Source of the DNA: Gymnorhina tibicen
Lineage: Eukaryota > Chordata > Aves > Passeriformes > Artamidae
Length of the DNA stretch: 64,000 nucleotides
NCBI GenBank assembly: GCA_013399875.1
Contig: VXAZ01009370.1
Span: forward strand, 1,763,421-1,827,420
Reading direction: 5' to 3'
The notes beneath the pieces are model-generated. The model worked only from the letters and a program-made list of their open reading frames with translations, was not told the origin of the DNA and did not search any database. Below, piece after piece: positions 47,254 to 59,900 of the stretch; position 1 is the first letter of the stretch; each line of letters opens with the position of its first letter. The translations under genes were made by a program, and so were the position numbers.

Positions 47254-49224
47254 CCAGTGGTTTTGGGCTGTTTGTGGAACTGCAGAGGTACAGGTGAAGT
47301 GCCCCTTCCAAGTGCCCAGATTCTTTCTCCTCGAAACCAACTCTTCCACAAAAGCACAGAGACCCTTGTGCCTTGCAGATGTTCCAAATCTGAGATTCTT
47401 ATGCTGAAATGTGCTCCTCGAAACCAGCTGTCTGTCAGAGGCCCCGGCAGTGCTCAGTGAGGATGTCAGCCGGACGCAGAATTGCACCCCGTGGGAAGCA
47501 GCTCCGGTATAATCAGCCCCCCTGGCACACAAGCAGCCAGAGCCTGCTGAGCTACAACAGCTCAACAACAACAACAAAAATACTGAAAAAGAAAAAGGAA
47601 CAGACAAAAAAAAAAAAGATTTCTGGAGTATGAAGTCAGCCCATTAATGTAAGAAGGGGAACGCTCGGGCAGCTCCAGGCAGTGAGCGCCTGCCCCAGGT
47701 GCACTTGCAGTGACAGGGCCCGTGCCAGCCTCCAGTGCCAGCAGTCCAGCCCCTTCTCCCCATGCTGTCCCCCACAGAGAGATGAGATTATGATTATAAA
47801 TTGATACCATAAAAAGCAAGTGTGATATGATCAGAAATTAAGGCAACGCTTCCTCAGTGGTCATGCTGAGAACAAACTTCTGCTACCTCCAGTGAAGCCT
47901 GAAAGCTACCTAACGACCTGACAAAGCAAATCATTAGCAGCATTTCACCCAGGTCTTAAAATATTTTCATTGCAAATGACTCTCCCATTAGATGAATGCC
48001 CCTTGCAGAAAGTAATTACCCTTCCTTTGAACTTGCATTTCAGAAATTTGAAACAATGGGAAAAAATGACAGAGAAGAATAAGCACGCACTTTTTATGAC
48101 TTCTCCCCCTTCCCTCTGCTGGTACCACATCAATAATGGAGTGAGGGGCAGGTGAACAGCCTGAATTTTCAGCACCCAGAGTTCAAGGAGACTGCAAAAG
48201 ATGTCATGACCAAGAGGTAGCTCTGACCAGCCCTTGCTTTACGAGAGCTCCTGTGACATATGTGAGCTGACAGGACAGTCCCAGTGAGCTGCCGGGGCAC
48301 TTGGGTCCTTGTTGAAGCTCCGAGCTCCGAGGGCACGAGCCAGAGGACACAGCACAGCACTGCTGGCTCTCTGCCAGCGCGCTGCCCATGCAAAGCAGGG
48401 CACAGCAATTCTCACAACTCACCCCAAACACGCGCCCGAGCCAAAGGCTGGGTTTTCTAAAAGGTTTGCTCGCTGCGTGTCCCAGCTAAGCTGAGTGTGA
48501 AAGCTGACAGGAGACGAAGCCACAGGATCCGGGCTGACATTTACAAGTTCTTCAGCTCTCAGGAACAAACATCGACTTGTAACTCTGCATCAGCAAGTTA
48601 TTCATTTATTTTTTTCTGTGTGTGCATCTGCTGAGACACACTGGCTAAAATTACAGTGGGTACACTTGCTGTGTACGTGCACAAACGTGTCTATATACAT
48701 GCACTAGCACACAGAGACAGATTTAAAATGGAAAGGAAGAAAATGGAACTGTAAATTAATAACTCTGTCTTAATTCTTTGTTTTAAATTAATTTTTTGAT
48801 CACTCATATTGGGCTTGACTCAAAACAACAAGCCCATCTCTCTGAAGAAGATATATCCAGATGCTAATATCAGGACAACAATACGAGACCATGCTATTAG
48901 GAAAAGAAAGACTATTCTCTACACTAAGAAGTCAATATATCTCTTCTGTGAAAGAAATAAAATGTGTATCTGTCTCTATATAGGATTTTTCTGGGCTTGG
49001 GAGAAAGCTATTACAGAGGATGAATCAAAAACAAAGCAACATTTATTGGTGCTTTCTTTGAGGGAAGAGAAGAGAGAATAAAATTTGCTCTATCATAAAA
49101 TATTTACATGTTTTTTTCTGTAAATCACAGTAGAGAGAAAAATAATAGGACAGAAAAGGAAGATGATATTCAAACAAAGATTCTGAAAGTGATTTTCTTC
49201 AGTAAAGTTAGAAAGAGAGGGGGG
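47254..49224. other. Non-coding DNA
   Basis: GC-rich patches at about 47440-47770 and 48220-48520 (the latter with a modest CpG cluster), then AT-rich 48590-49200. Short A-rich runs near 47590-47620. No gene seen. Confidence 0.45.
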
Positions 49225-49242
49225 AAAAAAAAAAAAAAAAAA
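49225..49242. repeat. Poly-A tract, 18 bases
   Basis: Uninterrupted A18 after a G-run, within a longer purine-rich stretch (about 49201-49252). Confidence 0.9.
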
Positions 49243-49736
49243 GAAAGAGTGAGACTCCAGGCACCACCTGAGCGCGTCGTGTCCCACGCGTGTTAACGAG
49301 CGCTCCCCGCACACCCAGCCCTACATCCCTACAGCCCTGCCAGCAGGAACTGCAGCTGTCATCGGGCATCTCCAGGGCTGCAGCACCTTCCAGCCCAGCT
49401 TCCCAGAGTCCTGAATGCCCGCTGTGGTGACACGGCCCTGGGCTGGCTCTCGCCCTGTGGTGCACAGGAGCTCGGGGGGGAGGCACAGCCCTGGGCACAC
49501 ACAGGCAGAGCCCAGTCCTGGGGCTCCCTGAGCACCTGCTGGGTGAAACCCCTCACCTCCAGCACAGGCGGCACTAAACCAAGAGCTAAACCACGACTGC
49601 ATCATTAGCAGCCTCTTCCTCCAGCCACAAAACCCAGCATGCATGTCCTGTACCATCCTCACACAGCCCTCCTGGCACGGCGACAAAACAGCACAGCACT
49701 GCAAACTCCCTCCAGCACTCCTGAGCTCTGCGACCT
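49243..49736. other. GC-rich non-coding DNA before the minisatellite
   Basis: GC-rich, with open frames on the minus strand (up to 127 codons) that lack domains. No gene called. Confidence 0.45.
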
Positions 49737-49936
49737 CTCCTGGGCTGGGGACAAGGGATCCAGCTCAGCCCCAGGGCTCCTGTGCTGGGGACAAGGGCTC
49801 CAGATCAGCCCTGGAATTCCTGGGCTGGGGACAAGAGCTCCAGACCAGCCCTGGAATTCCTGTGCTGGGGACAAGAGCTCCAGATCAGCCCCAGGGCTCC
49901 TGTGCAGGGATCAAGGGCTCCAGCCCAGCCCCAGGG
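49737..49936. repeat. 40-bp GC-rich minisatellite, five copies
   Basis: The anchor GCTGGGGACAAG (or a variant) recurs at exactly 40-base spacing, with ACAAG or its equivalent at 49751, 49791, 49831, 49871 and 49911. This makes 200 bases in five units. Two unit types occur: one with CCCCAGGGCTCC (49751, 49871 and 49911 units) and one with CCTGGAATTCC (49791 and 49831 units). The last unit carries more substitutions. No unit contains a stop triplet, and 40 is not a multiple of three, so all three forward frames stay open. Those frames are artefacts, not genes. Confidence 0.95.
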
Positions 49937-50495
49937 TGTCCCCAAGGCAGGTCAGGGCAGTGCTGGGCAGGTGGAAACACCAGCTCAGGGTCTCCAGGGT
50001 GTCCCCAAGCTGCACCTCAGGGCACAGCTGGAGAGAAGCTTGCTGGCACCACCCGAACCTTACAAATCTCTCGTTTACACCACTGCAGTCATAAACAGTT
50101 TGGGGTTTTTCGGCTGGGTTGATGGATTTCCATGAGTTTAAAGCTAAGCAGAGGTGTAAGTGTGTGCAGGATCACGGCAATAATTCAGAACTAAACCCCT
50201 TTGGATCTTAAACAGATTCAGCTTTCACTATGAGCATTCCTACCATCTCTACTAATTGCACCCAGTGGAATTTTCTGGAAGTACAGCTTTAATTTCAAGG
50301 GGAGAAAAAACACATTACACAGACTTCTTCGACATTTGAGTTAAAAAAAACACAAAAAAACCAAAATCAAGCAAAAAAAGAAAACCCACATAGTTTTACT
50401 TAGAAAACTCCACAACATTTTCTGCTTAGCTACTTCCAGCAGATTTTTGTCCACTCCAACTCTAAATTCTGCTCAGAGATGCTAATTTCAGGGGG
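49937..50495. other. Non-coding DNA after the minisatellite
   Basis: Continues GC-rich to about 50070, with a repeated CCAGGGTGTCCCCAAG block (49931 and 49994). Then AT-rich with an A-rich low-complexity stretch at 50341-50388. Confidence 0.5.
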
Positions 50496-50511
50496 AAAAA
50501 AAAAAAAAAAA
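50496..50511. repeat. Poly-A tract, 16 bases
   Basis: Uninterrupted A16 after GGGGG. Confidence 0.9.
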
Positions 50512-51959
50512 GGAGAGATGCCATATATCTGATGTAATTCAGATATTGCACTGCAAAAAGCGTCTTTAAAGCGCAGATTTGGGCAAAGAACATCCTGCAG
50601 AGATTTGATGAGAAGCTTTTATATTTAAGCGATTGCTTTTGTGTTGTGTACAAGGAGGAGGAAATAGCTATTCAGACAGAAAAACAGTGATCTATTATTC
50701 CAGAGAATGAAATGCCTGAATATAACAAAGATGATCTGCAGCACAAAAAGCACAGTGGATCACTGACATCTCCCCTCTGCCAGGTAGCATGCACAGAGCA
50801 CTTCCAGCTCACCACCAATTATAATTTGCAGTCTGTGATGGATATTTACTCCTTCTTGTCCCTCAAGTCTGTTTTCCAGCACTGCCCTAAGATGACAGGA
50901 CCGTGTAGGGGACAGTCAAAAATGGAGATAATGACCAACATAAGGACTAGAGCACTTCTTGTAGAGACTGATCATTTTTCAAGACTTGCACTTAATTAGA
51001 GCTGGAGAGTGTCTCTGGAAATGTGCATGTGTTCTCTCCTCTCTATTATCTGTCACATCACATTTTTGCTCAACATAATGCAGCAAACCTTGGGAGTGAT
51101 TTGTGGAATATATTAACATAGTTTAACACAACGTGCATAAGATTTACATGCTAGTGCTGTAAGAGAAGGTGATAGGTCAGAGTAAAATGGATGATTAAAA
51201 AAAAAAAACTTGATTAATTTCTGTGGCGCTATTTCAAAAAGATCTATTGGAGCAGAAGACTGGGCTCACTCCTTGCGAATATCTTAATTACGCACGGCGG
51301 AAGGAACAGTGCTGGGGCTCTGATCCTCCCTGCTCCACCATGCATTCCTCCTGCAAAGTTAGGTAAAAGTCAGTGATTTCTGTGATTTTTTGTATGTAGT
51401 GGGGCTACATTTCAGCTCTCATCCTACACACCCTTGCTGGGTCCTCCAACTCGGCTGTCTCATCTTGGAGCTCTCATTTTCCTTTGTTGCAGACACCCAA
51501 AATCAAAGCTCAGCATGTTCTGAGGTGTTTTCCTCTTGAAGGATGGAATCACGCATTGCAATAAATCTTTTTTCTTAGACTGGCCCCCAAGGAGAGGCAC
51601 AGTGGCTTTCACTTGATCATGCCAAGGCTGAACAACACCCAGACATCTGCACAGGACGAGGCGCTCCAAGAGACCTTCAGTCTCAGTGAGGCTGAGGGGG
51701 GTGGCCAAAATTATCATCCAGTACCACCAGCTGCCTGGGGAGGGGACAGCACTGCCACAGCCCCCAGGCCTGGCTGGGATCTCCTGGCTTTGCTGCAGTA
51801 AAAACACTAATCTATAAAGGTAAACATCGATTTGTCCCGAATCTCAGTCTCTCTCAGCTGCCTGCTCATAATTCTGAATAAAACACCAGCCAGTCACCCC
51901 CTAAGCATCCATCAGGGTGTTGCTGCCACTCTCCCCGTGGGTTGCTTCTTTCTGGTGGA
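50512..51959. other. Non-coding DNA
   Basis: No gene seen. A12 at 51197-51208. Mixed composition. Confidence 0.5.
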
Positions 51960-52430
51960 ACTAATTGACCTCTGACCCATTTATTGCTTTAGTGCCACCA
52001 ATTTATCACCAGTTTATTCATCAACATCTGGTGGTCGGAAAATTGTATTTTACATTATTATCTCTCAAATGGATAGCTAATGCTGCTTAATGGGGCAGTT
52101 ATATGTTATTATGGATTCATTTTTTCTCATTTTGCTAATGAATGGAGAATCTTCATCAAATAAATATTTGCCAGTTGGCTTAATATCAAAGCTGCTAATT
52201 AAAAACAGAAAAATGCTCTATATATGGAGAGCTGAATGGCGGTAGCATGTGAGTTTTAAAGAAGCATCATTTCAGCCACACTGTACTTGCACAGAGGCCA
52301 AATTGGCAATCAAGTGATCAGCGTGAGGAAGGTTGAGCTGTATTTACATATTGTCTCAGTAAAATGCTACTGATTTATTTCTCTGGTGCCAGACACAATA
52401 CGAGCATAGCTTAAATTGGCTTCTTTCCTG
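51960..52430. promoter_or_regulatory. Conserved-element-like sequence
   Basis: About 470 bases of complex, AT-rich, CpG-poor sequence. It has many candidate developmental factor cores: ATTTATTG near 51980, an E-box CATCTG near 52025, TAATG/TTAATGG near 52079-52090, an AAATAAATATT run near 52160 and CTAATTAAAA near 52195. There is no low-complexity interruption until the A-rich tract at 52451. In texture it is the most enhancer-like block of the window. Conservation is not testable here. Confidence 0.35.
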
Positions 52431-52450
52431 GTTTTTACAAAAGAAATGGA

Positions 52451-52520
52451 GAAAAAAAAAAAAAAGAAAAGAAAAGAAAATATGGAAAAGAAAAAGAAAA
52501 ATATGGAAAATATGGAAAAT
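52451..52520. repeat. A-rich GAAAA / ATATGGAAA repeat
   Basis: A14, then several GAAAA units, then a repeated ATATGGAAA motif (52480-52520). Compound low-complexity tract. Confidence 0.85.
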
Positions 52521-52839
52521 AACAAATCTTGGACGCAGTCCTAAAAAATCTGAGTCCCTTCACCAACTCACATAATGGGGATGGGCAGGGATGGTGCGAC
52601 CTGGCATGCAGAATTCATGAAACATCTCTGCATAAACATGTGAATTCGGAGTAAACACACTTCAAGCTGACAAAGCGCAGCACTGAAGGGAGAGCAGGCT
52701 GTGCACGCCCCGGGGCTCAGCTCCTGCCCCACATCTGGGACTGCTCAAGTCAAGGCTCTTCCATGAGCTCCCCGGTCCCAGAGGACAGGAGCTCACAGCC
52801 AAGAAGTTATTGTTTCACTGCGCACAAAAACACGCACGC
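52521..52839. other. Non-coding DNA
   Basis: Becomes GC-rich from about 52680. No gene seen. Confidence 0.45.
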
Positions 52840-53170
52840 ATCTGCTGCTGTGGGGCTCTTCTCCACGCTAACACCTCGTGGTGTCAGCTGGTAGCAGTCA
52901 ACGCACGGAAACACTTCAGTTTTTCTTAGAGTAAAAGTCTTTTCTTCTCGGGTCAAGATCCTACACGGGGCTTAGAAAAGCATCTTTACGGACGAGGCTG
53001 CTGATTTCCACCGTGCAGGCGTGCAGTGCGCTTCGTTTGCAGGGCGGGAATGCAGCAATCCCGTATTCCGGGGGCTCACAAATAACCCAGCGTTACCCTC
53101 GAATCAAACACGACTGTTCACAAGCCTGATTCACGCAGGAATTCAAGTGGTGTTTGCCGAAGTGCTGGTG
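52840..53170. promoter_or_regulatory. CpG-retaining region
   Basis: About 20 CpG in 330 bases at only about 50% GC, close to full expectation and therefore not CpG-depleted. The densest part is 52985-53100. Suggests an element kept unmethylated in the germ line. No promoter motif or exon identified. Confidence 0.35.
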
Positions 53171-56024
53171 TGAATGTGAGTGAAATTTAACCTGCATTTC
53201 TCACATATTTCCTCTATGAAAAGGCGCACAGACAAATGCCCGGGAACATTTTTCACGCCCTCGTGTGATGTCTAACGAGAAGCTGTGGTTTCAGTTTAAG
53301 ACTTCAGTATTTAGCATAGCTCACCCCTGCCATGTTCTCAGCACAATCCACATCATCTTGAGGCAAAGCAGTAAAGGCACAACAAACACAAATTATTGTA
53401 ATGGTGCTATCAAAACGTGAAAATCTCTATTTTTCCAAAACCAAATAGAACATGCCCTAATCTAAAGCTACTGGAGCACACAGAAGTTGTGCCAGCTCTA
53501 ACATATCCATTGGCTTCATGGACCATTAAATAGCACAAATGGCACTATGAAATATTTCTGAAAATGTCAATCCATTTCTAATTCTCCTAATCTGTGGGTG
53601 CACTCTCCCTGAGCCTAGGTCCCAGCTCAACTCCCCAACACCCTCTTTTTCCATTTCACTTAGTGGATCCAAATCACTGGAGCAGACATAGCCCACACAG
53701 CCCCGAAATTGCAATTTTACTGCTTCACTTTCAAAAAGCTACCAGGGGTGCTGAAAGCACAGGGTGAGCACTCCTTAGAAATGTATATAGTGAAAAGTAA
53801 ACACCAAAGCCCAGGAAGTCATTATAAAAGTGTTTGGGTTTATTTATTTTGAGAGCTCTAATGCATTCTTGAGTGAAGGAAATAAACCAAAGAAAATAGA
53901 GAAAGAAGAGGGGGGGAAAAAGCTGTGGCAGATTTACATGGGTTTCCTCTGCCACTCGTTTCTAGATCCAGTGGCACGCAGATGATGGAAGTGCAGAAGA
54001 ATTAATGCTTCACTAATACAGTTTATGTGAACCTAATGCAGAAGAGTCATGAACTCATCATTTCTAAGAAGTAAAAAAGAAACCCTAAGATATATGCCAG
54101 GTTTAACACTACACTTAAAGGGCGCTTCCTCTTGAATTTTGTGACGGTTCAGAAACACCTGACTGCAATTTTTTACTGAGTTTGGAATTTGTGATGAATT
54201 CTCACATGAGGCTTTTGTTGCAAACTTTCTGAGAAACAGCTGTCAAACTGTAAAGTGAATCTCTATGCCGCCTCTTTTCCAGTGTAAAATAACTTGAGTT
54301 TTGCAAGAAAAGTGCTTAACTTGGCCCAGGGAAATGCCACCAAAACAAAGAAACAGATCAGCAATATGTACTGAAACACACAACCCTTTAGTCAGGAAAG
54401 ATCTTTTCTTTATGGGTATATAAAATACATGCTCTTGCAACAAGCTTGAGGCTTATTTATTGTTCCCAAGTGGCTACTGAAAACTCCTTAAATGTTGTTT
54501 GATGGAGTAGTGATTCTTTCCTGCCTTACTGGTGTAAACTGAATTTATCTAAGGGCCGAATATATTGGCAATAAAAAAAGGTTCTTTTTTTTTTTCTTTG
54601 AGATCTATCAAAATAAAATATACTTGGGAGGCTTTGAAGTCAAATATAAAAAAAAAAAACATTTGGATATTGCCTTTCATTTCTAAGAGCACAATTTAAA
54701 TTCAATCTGAGGGTTTGCATGAGACACCTCAGGTGCTCTCTGTTCCAAATACACTTGATTAATGTTGCCTTAAAAGATTTGCTGAAGAACCGGGCAGATG
54801 TAATTAGAGGAGAGGCAGCTCGCACTATACATAGATCATCAAAGGATAAGTATGCACAGAGGAGATAAAGATTCTCAATACAATTGTAATAATCTCTGCA
54901 GATTAAAAAAAAAATATATATAAATTACAATCATAATTAGGAGAAAGTAATGAAAGCCTGTGTCAGTATATGATCCAGGTGCCCTGGTATTTTATCAGCA
55001 GGGTGTGATGGAAACATCTCTGGGGCTGAAGGGAAACAGGCCACGTGCAGAAAAGCTTTGCAGAAATATTATCCCACTGCTGAAGGGCTGGTTTCTCCAA
55101 AGCAGGGACCCTGCAGGTGCCACGAAGCCAGGACACACCCTGGTGCACGAGGCTGGGGAATAAGGAGGAACTGCCCCTTGTCCATCTGGAGTGGACTCCC
55201 ACCACTGGCATGACGTTCTCCAGAGTACACAGGGTTTACTGCCTAAACCCTGAGCTCCTGTGTGGGTGAAATTCTGCACGAAGTTTCCACACTGGGCTCA
55301 AGGCTGAGTTTTGACCCCTGAAATTCTAAAGGCTGGAGGCGGCTCGGCTAAATCGTAGCTCTTTTAAGCAAGCGCTAACTACCTCTGTCACGACTGGAAC
55401 CACTGCTCTTGGAGCTGCAAATGCATATGTAAACACCGGAATGGCTCAGGGCCAATAAGAGTACTTTTGCATTGAAATGCAAATTTTTTTAAGGTCCTTT
55501 TTTTGTTTAAGTCTGCCAAAATTCACATTTTTTCCATCAAACATGAAACACTGCTTAGTGCAGTTGGAAACAGGCCATCACATCCCTTCTGAGGCTGGTA
55601 ATTTATGTTAAACATGTGGTTAGAAAAACAGAAGCCTATAAGACCACAAACCAGTAATAGAAGAAACATCTTTTCAGCACAAAGATGAAAACAGCACTTT
55701 GATGGGACACAAATGGCCTCATTACTGCACGGGCATACCTCCATATTTTATTTCCTTTTTCCTTCCCACTATAAAGAGGTAAAGAAAACAAGTAAGGTTC
55801 ACTAAAGCGGTGTCACAACACTGAAATAATTCAGGTGGGTTAAAAGTCAAAATGAACTGCAGGCAAAGCGGGGTGCAGGCTGCTCAGCACTACAGCACTT
55901 CCTACACAGAGCACCCCAACTCCCTGTTCTCCCGTGTGCTTCATTTGGGGCATTGTGAACACAACACAGGACCAGGTTTCTAAAGAGTCGTGCTTTCAAT
56001 TTTCAGCAGGGCCTGAGACAGTAG
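53171..56024. other. Non-coding DNA
   Basis: AT-rich at 53800-54960, with A12 at 54648-54659 and an AT run at 54905-54922. Two octamer or octamer-like ATGCAAAT/ATGCATAT cores lie near 55420 and 55475. GC-richer at 55020-55320. No gene seen. Confidence 0.45.
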
Positions 56025-56918
56025 GTGCAAGGCTTTTGTCCAATCTTACTGCACAAACTCCTCCGACAGCCCGCACTGACAGGCAGGTACTTCCAAAAGG
56101 TGAGGGTTTGTTTGGGTTTTTCCCCCCTGGAAGAGCATTTCTTACAGCAAACCTTTCTGCCAAACAGCTGGGCATGTCAGACAGCTACAGGCACGTCCCA
56201 GCCCAGCTGTGAAAAAGCACCTCGTGCCTCGGGACACCAGTGTAATGACAAATACCTCAAATATCACAAGGATGTGGAAAGAGCTCCTAGGGCAGAGATT
56301 TGCAAGAGAAGGGAGACGTTTGCAGTGGTGAATGCTGAATGTCACATCTGCCTTTCACCACGAAGGGGCTCGCTCAGCCTTGGTGCCATCAGAAAGCTCT
56401 GCAGGCAGGTTACCAGCACGCAGGCAGGTAAGTTGGGAAAGGACTTGCACGTCCCCGGGGCACAGCCACAGCAAGTCCCTCCATCTGGATGTGTGCCAGA
56501 ACCAGCACCAGACCTCCTCTGCCCAAATGCAGATGTCCCTTGGCCTCTTTCACTGGGGGATCTGAACCCTTACAAGGAAATACAACGTGACCTTTCTGTC
56601 AGACAAGGTCTGCTCTTGCTGAGAGAGCCCAGGCAGATTCGCACCCTGGCACCGCCTTCAGGTGCAGAGCAGTTGGCAATCGCTCCACGCACGTTTTGCA
56701 CTGATCCAAGAACTCCAAGAGAAATGCTCTGTTCATTTGTTTTCGCATCACTGAGCTTTGCAGTGACAACCCAGCAGCCCACAGAGCTCCCCATCCGTGC
56801 AGTCCTGGCTGGAAGAAGGCTGGCTGGGGTTTCACAACAAGAGAGCACCACACGGGAGCGGGAGCATGCTCTCCTCTCTCCACTTGAGCTCAGGGTTGGG
56901 GAGGGTGTCTCTAATTGA
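56025..56918 (+). other. Unusually long stop-free frame, 297 codons
   Basis: The longest stop-free frame in the window, bounded by a TAG at 56022-56024 and a stop at 56916-56918. It has no ATG for the first 233 codons (first Met codon at 56724), so it cannot be a simple single-exon gene. It could contain an internal exon (see 56148-56427). The translation is mixed and has about a dozen Cys residues but no domain I recognise. A 128-codon frame also lies on the opposite strand, which argues for stop depletion by composition. Confidence 0.3.
56148..56427 (+). other. Candidate internal coding exon, 280 bp
   Basis: Left edge: pyrimidine-rich GTTTTTCCCCCC, later CATTTCTTACAG (acceptor ending 56147). 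Right edge: GGCAG|GTAAGT, an excellent donor. The whole segment lies in the 894-nt open frame, begins at a codon boundary (phase 0) and ends with one base of a split codon. The peptide includes a Lys/Arg/Cys-containing stretch around 56240-56420 that looks protein-like but matches no family I know. Splice signals and openness are direct observations; exon status is inference. Confidence 0.25.
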
Positions 56919-59900
56919 GATGTGGCAGAACAGAAGCCAGCGAGACTGAAAGCCACCCCATTCCCACTGTAGCATAACTCTCTCCCACTGCAGCCTTCCA
57001 GATTTCTTCAGGATTTAGTTCCAGGCCTAATTAGAGATGCAAAACAGCAAAAGCTAAAGAAAAATATCCAAGAGCACTCAGCATTGTATTCACTCCAAGG
57101 ACTCTCTTGCAGGCTGGCAGCCAGGGCCACCCCATCCCCAGACAATTTTCCTCCCTCCTTCCCGATCTTGACTCTTTAATTCCTCCACCTAAAGCAGGGA
57201 GTTAGTGAGTTACTGCCCATCTACTGCAGCTCAGGGTGCTGGCTGCTCTGTAGGGAGAGAAGGACATCCTCAAACGGGAGGAACTGAGCTCAAACATCAG
57301 CTCCAAGTGCCACTGTCCCTGCTGGTTTGGCTCTGAGGGAAGTAGGACCAGGTTAATGTGGAGAGGCAATAACTTTCAGTAGCTTGATAAACAAAAGCAG
57401 GCAAGCTTGCAAACACACAACAGGCTCCAGCTAAGGCACTCTGTCTAATAAAAAATGTTACCAACACCTACAAAACTCAATTTTTTTCCATCTCTTAGCC
57501 CATCACTGTCCCCAAAGCCCTATTATTGGTGTGACATCACAAGAAAAGCAGGGATCTGGGTTGGATCATTCACAGAGAAAAGAACTCTCCTTTCTTCCTG
57601 CAGCAGCTCTGAGCAGCACAGGAAACAGGGAGCCTTCAGGAGGAGGGAGGGAGGCAGGAAGGAGGCAGCCCCAAAGCAGGAAACTGCTCAGACCTGGGCT
57701 GAGCAGGACATGCAATTGCAGCTTCTTTTCAGAACATGGCCTGGGTTTGGATTACAGAGGTGCTTAGGTATCCAAAAGTACGACTTGGCTGCCTAATTTG
57801 ATTGTCAAAAGAAAATTAAGTGGATTAGGGGTTAGATTTTTTTAAGGGATTTAATTTCCTACAGGGATAGAGGAGTACCCAGTGGGAGAGTATTACAACT
57901 CAATTAGGATTATAACAAAGAGCTTATGTTTGTTTTCCATATTCACACAATTTATAAGGGGTTGAAGGAATTTTGTACAAATAATCAAATTATAGCAAAC
58001 CTAAAAGCACTTGGTTTCTTCTGATAGAGATCAGCTGTATGAAGCTTCAGGCCAAACGAAAGTTCAGAATGTGATCACTACCAAACAAACAAAAAAAAAT
58101 TAAACAAAAAAAAATCAGGAAGTTCTGCTGCAACAATTACCCTAACCATTGGGGGTTTGCTGTTGAAATATTGCTATTTCACTCAAGGCATTCACTCTCA
58201 AAATCTAAAAATAACCAAAATACTGACAATTTTTTTATTATTATTATTTGTTCTTGTTGTAAATATCTCAAAGGAACCTCAGCTTTTGGTCCTTTTTTTA
58301 CCCTCCCTAGTGGGAAATATCTTACTGCGTTCTTTCACAGTGAAGACAACCTCTCTTGGTTCTCCAGTCCTTGTTACACTCTAAAGCAAAAAACTGTGCT
58401 GAAATCCACTGCCCCAAGTATTACTTCATCTGATTTTGGAAGGAAGGATAACAAGCATAATCCTGCTATTTTTCCTGAAATCCTAAATTCTCCATATTTG
58501 TGAACAATTGCCAGAAATAAATTCTCCATACAACATTAATTTCTCCTTTGGCTCTTCACACATCTCCCACAGAAAAGATCCACCTCTATGAAGGGGTAAC
58601 ATTTACCAAAGTTGATTCCCATGCCAGAAGCTTTAATAACAGAGGCTGAGATAATCTTCTACAGATGTAGGAAAGTAAAACTCAGAATCAGGAATTAAGA
58701 TCTCTTGCAGCTTCCTGGTACTTTTGTCCCAAGCAAAACCATCCCAGTCTAACCCTTTATCTCCTAATGAAATACATTTGGGAGTTAGGGAGCTGACAGA
58801 GGCCTGAGCCAGGACTTTGCCCCATGGCTATTTAGAAACTTCAGTCTGGTTAAAGACCTTCATTATACTGATTTTGCGCACGTGCTCCTTAAAAGCTGAG
58901 AAGTAACAGTATAACGTTAAGAATTCCATTTTCACTGTGGAATGGTGCAAAATTCCTCCCCTGAGGTAGGAGTGTTGTCTCATTGAATTTAAAAACAATT
59001 AATTGAAAGGGGAAAATAGATGAAAGGAGGAAAGGTGCAAGAAACAGGTGGAAAGGCACTGAAGATGTAAGAGTTCTGACAAATCATCTTGGCGTATAGT
59101 CCCAGCGGTGATGAGAAATTGTTCTGCGTGTTTTATTTATTTTTTTTACATGGCAGAACAAGAAATGTACTTGAGGCAAAGTCGCAGAATATTGTTAAAT
59201 TAGCGGGCTTATTTTATTAATACCCATGAGAATGTAGTGATGAGAGAGAATTATTCTACTACACAGCCAGTGTAAGGACACACAGTAGCACGTGTCCCAG
59301 CCCTGCAGTCTGGTACTTGTACTCTGTGCATGTGAGTAAACACCCCACGGTTCAACACAATACCCTAAGGTAGTATTTCTGTGCTGGGAATTACATACCT
59401 TGCTTTTTCTTCCCGTAATGGATAAATCTAGTGACCTTTATTTACAGTACATCAAATCCAACAGACTATTCTCCATATTTTGGCCTTGGAATGAAGCACT
59501 TAGATATGTGTGTCTTCTGCCTTGCACCCTCACGAATTAGGTAAATGACTGGGAGTCAATTAAACATGCAAAACACACTTTAGCAAGGCATATTCTTTAA
59601 CAGAAACTGAACTTCAATGTCAGTCACCCCCAAGCAGTATTTTTAGCCAGCAGAAGAAACCTAACGTGCACAATTCTCTTGATAAGAAGAGTGAAAATTA
59701 GAAACATGGAGGTTTACTCAAGCAGATTCAAGTATCCCTGGAAACAGGTAACTAAAGCCAGACAAACCTTGCATGCTTCAGCACACAGTGTGTTTGTAAA
59801 CCCAATTTTGGTTTTCTGTTTGCACGGTTTGGACTCTTGCCTGAGGAGTCAAGTTAGATTAATTTAAATCTCTGAATTCAAATTTCACAGGAAAGACAAG

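Noticed and set aside
49639..50135. Three forward open frames of about 117-159 codons with Gly/Ser/Pro/Gln-rich repeats
   Set aside because: All three frames run through the 40-bp minisatellite, whose units contain no stop and shift frame each copy. Repeat artefact.
59679..59748. Short ATG frame ending at a CAG|GTAACT donor
   Set aside because: Only about 14-23 codons, no good acceptor, and a non-optimal donor.
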